Part shown: piece after piece, positions 50,808 to 61,263 of the stretch
How the letters are laid out: the number at the start of each line of letters is the position of its first letter
Numbering within the stretch: the first letter of the stretch is position 1
Source: Mayamaea pseudoterrestris
Lineage: Eukaryota > Bacillariophyta > Bacillariophyceae > Sellaphorales > Sellaphoraceae
Length of the DNA: 64,000 nucleotides
Direction of reading: 5' to 3'
Assembly: GCA_027923505.1 (NCBI GenBank)
Contig: BROI01000006.1
Span: 1,054,001-1,118,000, forward strand
Notes under the pieces: generated by a model
What the model was told of the DNA's origin: nothing
What the model saw: the letters and a program-made list of their open reading frames with translations, nothing else
Database searches by the model: none
Made by a program: the position numbers and the translations under genes

Positions 50808-50955
50808 GCGAAACAAGTGGTGCTTTTCAATACCGATGTATTTCGACTTACCGCGTTACTAAAACCTGCTTGCACCATGGCACGGGAAGTGAATTCCCAG
50901 CGGATAGTCGTTCTTGCTGAAGAGTTACCAAGCGACTCTTGTTGTTCCTGACACC

Positions 50956-52082
50956 ATGACGAGTGAGTAGATTGTTCTGCGAATGCATGACGAGATGCAC
51001 ATAGAAATAAATGAAGCAAAGATGGCGGATGACGATGGAAAGATGTAGTGCTTGCGTGTATGCACGAGACGGAGACGAGTGACTCGCACCAACGTTCCAA
51101 TATATTCGCTCACTTCTTTCTCCATCAACCTTTACTTTTAGTCAATCTCAAACTCCAAAAGCGCTTGGCCGCATCCGTTTTGAAATGCGGTCGTCGCAAA
51201 ATCTGGTTGGATCCCAATGAAATTAATGACATTGCCTTGGCCAACTCGCGCCGCAACATTACCAAGCTTGCGCGTGACGGCATGATTATTAAAAAGCCAA
51301 ACGTTGTTCACTCGCGGGCTCGCGTGCAACTGCGAAATGAAGCCAAGCGCAAGGGAAGACATACCGGTGAGTTTATAATAGTATTGAGTGAAAGAGTGCA
51401 GGAGCCGCTTGCTGGTTGCGAGAGGAGAATAATTGGAAGATTGCATGGCCCAACATGTCGGAGACTACTGCTTGGCTTCATTCTCCATGTGTCTAGTTTG
51501 TGGGTCTCTTTAGAACTGGGCCGAGAGTATATCGCAACGATTTTTGTCCGCACTTTGAGAAAAGTGTTTGTCATGATTGTTGCAGCCGGCCAGACAACCG
51601 GTGGTCCATTTTCCACGCATTGTGCAGCAGCCAGTCTGCGCAGTGTACTATCTTGTCACGTGACTACAATCGTTCGTTTTTGTCGTGCAACTTATGCTCA
51701 TCATGTGTCATTCTTTCGTTGCATTTCAACAGGAACTGGTAAGCGTCGCGGTACGGCCAATGCTCGTCTACCCTTCAAGGTACTTTGGATGCGTCGCCAG
51801 CGCGTCCTTCGCCGCCTACTCAAAAAGATGAGAGACGCCAAGAAGATTGACAAGCACATTTACCATTCGCTGTATATGCTTGCCAAGGGTAACCAATTCA
51901 AGAATAAGCGCGTCTTGACGGAAACCATTCACGATATGAAGTCAGTCAAGGCCAAGGAAAAGAGCATTCAGGAGCAAGTTGATGCCCGCAAGACGCGCGC
52001 CAAGACTCGTTTGGACCGCAAGGCAGCCAAGGAGGCAAAGAAAATGGCCGATGCCGAGGCGGCGCAAGCAGCGTCATCGTAA
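50956..52082 (+). CDS. RPL19: 60S ribosomal protein L19 (eL19), three exons
   Basis: Model: join(50956..50962, 51142..51366, 51733..52082), 193 aa. Introns are 179 and 366 bp, both with GTGAGT donors. The first exon codes only ATG ACG A, giving [19 protein letters not shown] after splicing. Family motifs: [74 protein letters not shown] and [16 protein letters not shown]. It is a large-subunit ribosomal protein. The tiny first exon followed by an intron next to the ATG is common in ribosomal protein genes. The alternative first exon cannot be excluded, but frame and splice sites agree. Confidence 0.92.
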
Positions 52083-52151
52083 AAAGAGACACACACTCAT
52101 TAGAAATGCGTAGTAAGAGTAAAACAAGTAAACTGATTTATCAACCACCCA

Positions 52152-52354
52152 CTATTGCATGAATATTACATGTTCAATAACAGTTCTGACGAAAATGAAA
52201 ATCTCTTGGTCCGGTACCTGATCCAGTCTTTCTTTGATTAGCGCAAGTCGCTCCAGCGCGTCTCCTTCATTTCGTTATGGGTGCGTGTAATTTGTTGGAT
52301 CTGCTCAAGCTCACCATGACATACATGGTGATGGATACTGAGATCATTGGCCAA
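52152..52354 (-). pseudogene. Coding-like remnant with a frame change, next to the satellite block
   Basis: Minus strand: an open frame from about 52354 reads LANDLSIHHHVCHGELEQIQ and then QITRTHNEMKETRWSDLR to TAA at 52238. An overlapping frame (RNEGDALERLALIKERLDQV then PDQEIFIFVRTVIEHVIFMQ) runs on to TAG at 52152. Both look protein-like, as if one gene end had suffered a small frameshift or uses an intron. No start or upstream exon was found before satellite-like sequence. Family not recognised. Confidence 0.3.
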
Positions 52355-52632
52355 TCATGACACCAAACATGAATTGGAAAGGATTTCAGGGCTGAGAAGG
52401 CAGCACTGATGATCCCTGTAGCCAAAAAGGGTGCACCGCTGGCACATTCAACCATTGGTTGAAAGTGCAGAAGCTCATGGCAGAGGGATGGGTTCCACAC
52501 TCATGGCGACAAGCCTTTGGGTCCTAATCAAATAAAAACACAATGCGCTTTGTATTCCAGTATTGGCAGGCCATTCTGGCAGTCAGAAGTGCCACTTGAG
52601 ATGCACTGCCAGCAGATCCAACAAGTTGTTAA
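52355..52632. other. Spacer before the satellite block, nothing recognised
   Basis: No gene supported; a 77-codon minus-strand ORF at 52267..52500 has no recognisable features. Confidence 0.4.
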
Positions 52633-53150
52633 ACTCAGGGCATACAGACGCCCTTAATGATGCCCCATACATGTCTTGGTTACCTTCCAATGGAGCTCCA
52701 GGAGTTGGGTGCGGCTCCAGGGGCATGAGTTTGTTGCCGCAACACAGGAAACTTGTAGCCAGACAGGCACCACTGACATTTCATGGCTTTGAGCACCTTG
52801 GCTGGACTCAGGGCATACAGACGCCTTTAATGATGCCCCAAACATGTCTTGGTTACCTTCCAATGGAGTTCCAGGATTTGGGTGCGGCTCCAGGGGCATG
52901 GGTTTGTTGCCGCAACACAGGAAAATTGTAACCACACAGGCACCACTGACATTTCATCACTTTCAGCACTCTGGCTGGACTCAGGGCATACAGACGCCTT
53001 TAATGATGCCCCATACATGTCTTGGTTACCTTCCAATGGAGTTCCAGGATTTGGGTGCGGCTCCAGGGGCATGGGTTTGTTGCCGCAACACAGGAAAATT
53101 GTAACCAGACAGGCACCACTGACATAACATCACTTTGAGCACCTTGGCTG
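52633..53150 (+). repeat. Satellite family 2: three ~173-bp tandem units
   Basis: Units start at the motif ctcagggcatacagacgcc at 52633, 52807 and 52980 (spacing 174 and 173). Each contains gatgcccc, ggttaccttccaatggag, ggtgcggctccaggggcatg and ccgcaacacaggaaa. An inverted copy of the same family lies at 60636..60830, on the other side of the main satellite. Confidence 0.9.
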
Positions 53151-56100
53151 ATCACAGAAACTCATATTGAAGCTGTCTGGCCCGTGGCTATGGCTATTGA
53201 GTGTGTATGAATTTGAGTAACTGCAACCATTGCTGAACCCAACCCCGGTCATTTTACCGGAGGGTTTATAGTTATAAAATTGAATGGACTGCACATCCTA
53301 CATCCAGAATCCATGCCTAGCAACCGCAAAAACTCATATTAAAGCTAACTGGCCCATGGCTATGGCTATTGAGTGAGTAGCTGAAACCCATGCTGAACCC
53401 AACCCCGGTCATTTTCCTGGAGGGTTTGTAGGTATAAAGTTGAATGGATTGCACATACTTTATCCTTTAAGCATGCCTAGCAACCGCAGAGACTCATATT
53501 GAAGCCGGCTGGCCCATGGCTATGGCTATTGAGTGTGCTTGAGTAGCTGAAACCCATGCTGCCTGCCAGCCACCACCAAACCCACACCCAACCCCAGTCA
53601 TTTCTCTGGAGGGTTTGAAGGTATACCATTGAATGGATTGCACATCCTACATCCTTAATCCATGCCTAGCAACCGCAGAAACTTATATTGAAGCTGGCTG
53701 GCCCATGGCTATGGCTATGAGTGTGTTTGTTTTTGAGTAACTGCAACCATTGCTGAACCCAACCCCGGTCATTTTACTGGAGGGTTTGTGGGTATAAATT
53801 TGAATGGATTGCACATCCTACATCCTTAAGCAATGCCTAGCAACCGCCAAGACTCATATTGAAGCTAACTGGCCCGTGGCTATGGCTATTGATTGTGTTT
53901 ACATTTGAGTAGCTGAAACCCATGCTGAACCCAACCCCGGTCATTTTCCTGGAGGGTTTGTAGGTATAAATTTGAATGGATTGCACATCCTTTATCCTTT
54001 AAGCATGCCTAGCAACCGCAGAGACTCATATTGAAGCTGGGTGGCCCATGGCTATGGCTAATGAGTGTGCTTGAGTAGCTGAAACCCATGCTGCCTGCCA
54101 GCCACCACCAAACCCACACCCAACCCCAGTCATTTCTCTGGAGGGTTTGAAGGTATACCATTGTATGGATTGCACATCCTACATCCTTAATCCATGCCTA
54201 GCAACCGTTAAGACTTATATTATTGCTGGCTGGCCCTTGGCTATGGCTATGAGTGTGTTTGTTTTTGAGTAGCTGAAACCATTGCTGAACCCAACCCCGG
54301 TCATTTTACTGGAGGGTCCTTGGGTACAAATTTGAATGGATTGCACATCCTACATCCTTATGCAATGCGTAGCAACCGCCAAGACTCATATTGAAGCTAA
54401 CTGGCCCATGGCTATGGCTATTGAGTGTGTTTTTATTTGAGTAGCTGAAACCCATGCTGAACCCAACCCCAGTCATTTGCCTGGAGGGTTTGTGGGTATA
54501 AATTTGAATGGATTGCACATCCTACATCCTTAAGCAATGCCTAGCAACCGCCAAGACTCATATTGAAGCTAACTGGCCCGTGGCTATGGCTATTGAGTGT
54601 GCAGAAACTCATATTGAAGCTGTCTGGCCCGTGGCTATGGCTATTGAGTGTGTATGAATTTGAGTAACTGCAACCATTGCTGAACCCAACCCCGGTCATT
54701 TTACCGGAGGGTTTATAGTTATAAAATTGAATGGACTGCACATCCTACATCCAGAATCCATGCCTAGCAACCGCAAAAACTCATATTAAAGCTAACTGGC
54801 CCATGGCTATGGCTATTGAGTGAGTAGCTGAAACCCATGCTGAACCCAACCCCGGTCATTTTCCTGGAGGGTTTGTAGGTATAAAGTTGAATGGATTGCA
54901 CATACTTTATCCTTTAAGCATGCCTAGCAACCGCAGAGACTCATATTGAAGCCGGCTGGCCCATGGCTATGGCTATTGAGTGTGCTTGAGTAGCTGAAAC
55001 CCATGCTGCCTGCCAGCCACCACCAAACCCACACCCAACCCCAGTCATTTCTCTGGAGGGTTTGAAGGTATACCATTGAATGGATTGCACATCCTACATC
55101 CTTAATCCATGCCTAGCAACCGCAGAAACTTATATTGAAGCTGGCTGGCCCATGGCTATGGCTATGAGTGTGTTTGTTTTTGAGTAACTGCAACCATTGC
55201 TGAACCCAACCCCGGTCATTTTACTGGAGGGTTTGTGGGTATAAATTTGAATGGATTGCACATCCTACATCCTTAAGCAATGCCTAGCAACCGCCAAGAC
55301 TCATATTGAAGCTAACTGGCCCATGTCGCTGTCTCTTGAGATTGTGTTTACATTTGAGTAGCTGAAACCCATGCTGAACCCAACCCCGGTCATTTTCCTG
55401 GAGGGTTTGTAGGTATAAATTTGAATGGATTGCACATCCTTTATCCTTTAAGCATGCCTAGCAACCGCAGAGACTCATATTGAAGCTGGGTGGCCCATGG
55501 CTATGGCTAATGAGTGTGCTTGAGTAGCTGAAACCCATGCTGCCTGCCAGCCACCACCAAACCCACACCCAACCCCAGTCATTTCTCTGGAGGGTTTGAA
55601 GGTATACCATTGTATGGATTGCACATCCTACATCCTTAATCCATGCCTAGCAACCGTTAAGACTTATATTATTGCTGGCTGGCCCTTGGCTATGGCTATG
55701 AGTGTGTTTGTTTTTGAGTAGCTGAAACCATTGCTGAACCCAACCCCGGTCATTTTACTGGAGGGTCCTTGGGTACAAATTTGAATGGATTGCACATCCT
55801 ACATCCTTATGCAATGCGTAGCAACCGCCAAGACTCATATTGAAGCTAACTGGCCCATGGCTATGGCTATTGAGTGTGTTTTTATTTGAGTAGCTGAAAC
55901 CCATGCTGAACCCAACCCCAGTCATTTGCCTGGAGGGTTTGTGGGTATAAATTTGAATGGATTGCACATCCTACATCCTTAAGCAATGCCTAGCAACCGC
56001 CAAGACTCATATTGAAGCTAACTGGCCCGTGGCTATGGCTATTGAGTGTGTTTATATTTGAAAAGCTGAAACCCATGCTGAACCCAACCCCGGTCATTTT

Positions 56101-59100
56101 CCTGGAGGGTTTGTAGGTATAAATTTGAATGGATTGCACATCCTTTATCCTTTAAGCATGCCTAGCAACCGCAGAGACTCATATTGAAGCTGGCTGGCCC
56201 ATGGCTATGGCTATTGAGTGTGTTTGTTTTGAGTAGCTGAAACCCATGCTGCCTGCCAGCCACCACCAAACCCACACCCAACCCCAGTCATTTCTCTGGA
56301 GGGTTTGAAGGTATACCATTGAATGCATTGCACATCCTACATCCTTAATCCATGCCTAGCAACCGCAGAGACTTATATTATTGCTGGTTGTCCCGTGGCT
56401 ATGGCTATTGAGTGTGTTTGGTTTGCTGCAACCATTGCTGAACCCAACCCCGGTCATTTAACTGGATGGTTTGTGGGTATAAATTTAAATGGATTGCACG
56501 TTTCTTATCCTTTAAGCATGCCTAGCAACCGTAAAGACACATATTGAAGCTGACTGGCCCGTGGCTATGGCTATGAATGTGTTTGTTTTTGACTAGCTGA
56601 AACCCATGCTGCCTGCCAGCCACCACCAAACCCACACCCAACCCCAGTCATTTCTCTGGAGGGTTTGAAGGTATACCATTGAATGGATTGCACATCCTAC
56701 ATCCTTTATTCATGCCTAGCAACCGCCGAGACACATATTGAAGCTGACTGGCCCGTGGCTATGGCTATTGAGTGTGTTTGTTTTTGAGTAGCTGAATCCA
56801 TTGCTGAACCTAACCCCGGTCATTTTACTGGAGGGTTTGTGGGTATAAATTTGAATGGATTGCACATCCTTTATCCTTTAAGCATGCCTTGCAACCGCCC
56901 CGCAGAGACTCATATTGAAGCTGGGTTGCCCATGGCTATGGCTAATGAGTGTGCTTGAGTAGCTAAAACCCATGCTGCCTGCCAGCCACCACCATACCCA
57001 CACCCAACCCCAGTCATTTCTCTGGAGGCTTTGAAGGTATAACATTGAATGGATTGCACATCCTATATCCTTAATCCATGCCTAGCAACCGCAGAAACGT
57101 ATATTGAAGCTGGCTGGCCCGTGGCTATGGCTATTGAGTGTGTTTATTTTTGAGTAGCTGCAACCCATGCTGAACCCAACCCCAGTCACTTTACTGGAGG
57201 GTCCGTGGGTACAAATTTGAATGGATTGCACGTCCAACATCCTTAAGCATGCCTAGCAACCGCAGAGACTCATATTGAAGCTGGGTGGCCCATGGCTATG
57301 GCTAATGAGTGTGCTTGAGTAGCTGAAACCCATGCTGCCTGCCAGCCACCACCAAACCCACACCCAACCCCAGTCATTTCTCTGGAGGGTTTGAAGGTAT
57401 ACCATTGTATGGATTGCACATCCTACATCCTTAATCCATGCCTAGCAACCGCAGAGACTCATATTATTGCTGGCTGGCCCATGGCTATGGCTATGAGTGT
57501 GTTTGTTTTTGAGTAACTGAATCCATTGCTGAACCCAACCCCGGTCATTTTACTGACCCAACCCCAGTCATTTCTCTGGAGGGTTTGAAGGTATACCATT
57601 GTATGGATTGCACATCCTACATCCTTAATCCATGCCTAGCAACCGCAGAGACTTATATTATTGCTGGCTGGCCCATGGCTATGGCTATGAGTGTGTTTGT
57701 TTTTGAGTAACTGAATCCATTGCTGAACCCAACCCCGGTCATTTTACTGGAGGGTTTGTGGGTATAAATTTGAATGGATTGCACATCCTACATCCTTAAG
57801 CAATGCCTAGCAACCGCCAAGACTCATATTGAAGCTAACTGGCCCGTGGCTATGGCTATTGAGTGTGTTTATATTTGAGTAGCTGAAACCCATGCTGAAC
57901 CCAACCCCGGTCATTTTCCTGGAGGGTTTGTAGGTATAAATTTGAATGGATTGCACATCCTTTATCCTTTAAGCATGCCTAGCAACCGCAGAGACTCATA
58001 TTGAAGCTGGGTGGCCCATGGCTATGGCTATTGAGTGTGCTTGAGTAGCTGAAACCCATGCTGCCTGCCAGCCACCACCAAACCCACACCCAACCCCAGT
58101 CATTTCTCTGGAGGGTTTGAAGGTATACCATTGAATGGATTCCACATCCTACATCCATAATCCATGCCTAGCAACCGCAGAGACACATATTGAAGCTGGC
58201 TGGCCCGTGGCTATGGCTATTGAGTGTGTTTGTTTTTGAGTAGCTGAATCCATTGCTGAACCCAACCCCGGTCATTTTACTGGAGGGTTTGTGGGTATAA
58301 ATTTGAATGGATTGCACATCCTACATCCTTAAGCAATGCCTAGCAACCGCCAAGACTCATATTGAAGCTAACTGGCCCATGGCTATGGCTATTGAGTGTG
58401 TTTGTTTTTGAGTAGCTGAAACCCATGCTGAACCCAACCCCGGTCATTTTCCTGGAGGGTTTGTAGGTATAAATTTGAATGGATTGCACATCCTTTATCC
58501 TTTAAGCATGCCTTGCAACCGCCCCGCTGAGACTCATATTGAAGCTGAGTGGCCCATGGCTATGGCTATTGAGTGTGTTTGTTTTGAGTAGCTGAAACCC
58601 ATGCTGAACCCAACCACCACCAAACCCACACCCAACCCCGGTTCATTTAACTAAAGGGTTTGTGGGTATAAAATTAAATAGATTGCACATCCTACATCCA
58701 TAATCCATGCCTAGCAACCGCAGAAACTTATATTGAAGCTGGCTGGCCCGTGGCTATGGCTATTGAGTGTGTTTGTTTTTGAGTAGCTGCAACCATTGCT
58801 GAACCCAACCCCGGTCATTTAACTGGAGGGTTTGTGGGTATAAATTTGAATGGATTGCACATCCTATATCCTTAAGCAATGCCTAGCAACCGCCAAGACT
58901 CATATTGAAGCTAACTGGCCCGTGGCTATGGCTATTGAGTGTGTTTATATTTGAAAAGCTGAAACCCATGCTGAACCCAACCCCGGTCATTTTCCTGGAG
59001 GGTTTGTAGGTATAAATTTGAATGGATTGCACGTCCTTTATCCTTTAAGCATGCCTAGCAACCGCAGAGACTCATATTGAAGCTGGGTGGCCCATGGCTA

Positions 59101-60635
59101 TGGCTATTGAGTGTGCTTGAGTAGCTGAAACCCATGCTGCCTGCCAGCCACCACCAAACCCACACCCAACCCCAGTCATTTCTCTGGAGGGTTTGAAGGT
59201 ATACCATTGAATGGATTGCACATCCTACATCCTTAATCCATGCCTAGCAACCGCAGAAACTTATATTGAAGCTGGCTGGCCCATGGCTATGGCTATGAGT
59301 GTGTTTGTTTTTGAGTAACTGCAACCATTGCTGAACCCAACCCCAGTCACTTTACTGGAGGGTCCGTGGGTACAAATTTGAATGGATTGCACGTCCAACA
59401 TCCTTAAGCAATGCGTAGCAACCGCCAAGACTCATATTGAAGCTAACTGGCCCATGGCTATGGCTATTGATTGTGTTTACATTTGAGTAGCTGAAACCCA
59501 TGCTGTACCCAACCGCAGTCACTTTACTGGAGGGTTTGTAGGTATAAATTTGAATGGATTGCACATCCTTTATCCTTTAAGCATGCCTAGCAACCGCAGA
59601 GACTCATATTGAAGCTGGCTGGCCCATGGCTATGGCTATTGAGTGTGCTTGAGTAGCTGAAACCCATGCTGCCTGCCAGCCACCACCAAACCCACACCCA
59701 ACCCCAGTCATTTCTCTGGAGGGTTTGAAGGTATACCATTGAATGCATTGCACATCCTTTATCCTTTAAGCATGCCTAGCAACCGCGGAGACTTATATTG
59801 AAGCTGGCTGGCCCATGGCTATGGCTATGAGTGTGTTTGTTTTTGAGTAACTGAATCCATTGCTGAACCCAACCTGGGTCACTTTACTGGAGGGTTTGTG
59901 GGTATAAATTGGAATGGATTGCACTTCCAAAATCCTTAAGCAATGCCTAGTAACCGCCAAGACTCATATTGAAGCTAACTGGCCCAGGGCTATGGCTATT
60001 GAGTGTGTTTATATTTGAGTAGCTGAAACCCATGCTGAACCCAACCCCGGTCATTTGCCTGGAGGGTTTATAGGTATAATTTTGAACGGATTGCACATCC
60101 TTTATCCTTTAAGCATGCCTTGCGACCGCAGAGACTCATATTGAAGCTGGCTGGCCCATAACTATGGCTATTGAGTGTGCTTGAGTAGCTGAAACCCATG
60201 CTGCCTGCCAGCCACCACCAAACCCACACCCAACCCCAGTCATTTCTCTGGAGGGTTTGAAGGTATACCATTGAATGCATTGCACATCCTACATCCTTAA
60301 TCCATGCCTAGCCACCGCGGAGACTTATATTGAAGCTGGCTGGCCCATGGCTATGGCTATGAGTGTGTTTGTTTTTGAGTAGCTGAAACCCTTGCTGTAC
60401 CCAACCCCGGTCACTTTCCTAGAGGGTTTGTAGGTATTGCACATCCTACATCCTAAAGCAATGCCTAGCAACCGCCAAGACTCATATTGAAGCTAACTGG
60501 CCCGTGGCTACGGCTATGAGTTTGTTTGTTTTTGAGTAGCTGAAACCCATGCTGAACCCGACCCCGGTCATTTTCCTGGAGGGTTTGTAGGTATAAATTT
60601 GAATGGATTGCACATCCTGCATCTTTAATCCATGC
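53151..60635 (+). repeat. Satellite family 1: ~7.5 kb array of ~172-bp monomers with ~531-bp trimer order
   Basis: About 42 head-to-tail monomers, all in one orientation. Landmarks per monomer: tgcctagcaaccgc, gactcatattgaagct, ggcccatggctatggctatt, gaacccaaccccggtcattt, ctggagggtttg, ggtataaatttgaatggatt and gcacatcctacatcc. A longer type-2 monomer adds gcctgccagccaccaccaaa at 53561, 54092, 55010, 55541, 56251, 56612, 56976, ~57334, 58063, ~59137, 59671 and 60203. The frequent ~531-bp spacing shows a short-short-long trimer. 53153-~54600 is repeated at 54602-~56050 (offset 1449 bp). ORFs inside are by-products. Confidence 0.95.
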
Positions 60636-60830
60636 CTAGCGGCCCTGGAGCCGCACCCAAATCCTTGAGCTCCATTGGAAGGTACCAAAACATGTATGGG
60701 GCATCATTAAAGGCGTCTGGATGCCCTGAGACCAGCCAAGGTGCTCAAAGTCATGATTTGTCAGTGGTGCCGGTCTGGTTACGATTTTCCTGTGTTGCAG
60801 CAACAAACGCATGCCCCTGGAGCCGCAGAC
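60636..60830 (-). repeat. Satellite family 2, inverted copy
   Basis: Reverse complement of the 52633..53150 units: it reads ccctggagccgcacccaaat, ccattggaaggtacc, catgtatggggcatcattaa, aggcgtctgg and ggtgctcaaagtcatg. With the forward units it brackets the main array as inverted flanks. Confidence 0.88.
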
Positions 60831-61160
60831 TGCAATGTTACTGGTGAGAAGTTCTCACCAGTCTCAGCCCGCAGATGCCTTGACATGCAACTACTCATAA
60901 AATATGCCGTGTATACACCCAAATCACACCAGAATGGTATCAACATCATTATTAAGTCTGCGCTACAAGATAATATGCCTGGCTGTTGTCTCAGCAGACT
61001 GCAATGTGACTGGTGTGAATGTCTCACCAGCCTCAGCCCGCAGATGCCTTGACATTCAAATATGTCCCTACATCAAGCCATGTATGTGCCCAAAGTACAC
61101 AAGGGTGCCAAAAGATTATACGCCTGGGTGGTGTCTCAGTAGACTGCAATGCGACTGGTG
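60827..61160 (+). repeat. Satellite family 3: degenerate repeat units
   Basis: The motif agactgcaatg plus tgactggtg recurs at 60827, 60996 and 61141, followed by ctcaccag, cctcagcccgcagatgcct and tgacat in the first two units (spacing 169, then 145). The first unit holds a perfect palindrome at 60840-60862 (arms actggtgagaa / ttctcaccagt, 1-nt spacer). Confidence 0.8.
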
Positions 61161-61263
61161 AAAACTGAGCAGAACTGCCTTTGAATGGAAATAATGTGAA
61201 TGAGCAGCAACGTGAGGAAGGGAGAGAATGGGTGGTAATATTGAATTAATTTTAATGTTGCCA

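Noticed and set aside
51048-51141. RPL19 start at 51048 in the continuous open frame
   Set aside because: The residues before VNLKLQKRL are not ribosomal-protein-like. A TTTTAG acceptor at 51141 and a GTGAGT donor after ATGACGA give a family-like N terminus in frame.
52267-52500. 77-codon minus-strand ORF
   Set aside because: No motif or support; it overlaps more protein-like frames and satellite-adjacent sequence.
54306-59564. Short ORFs in the satellite (66-74 codons, some duplicated)
   Set aside because: They follow the satellite period, carry no recognisable domain and change frame between monomers.
53151-60635. Centromere call for the satellite array
   Set aside because: Monomer size is suggestive, but base composition does not match known diatom centromeres and no functional evidence can be read from sequence.
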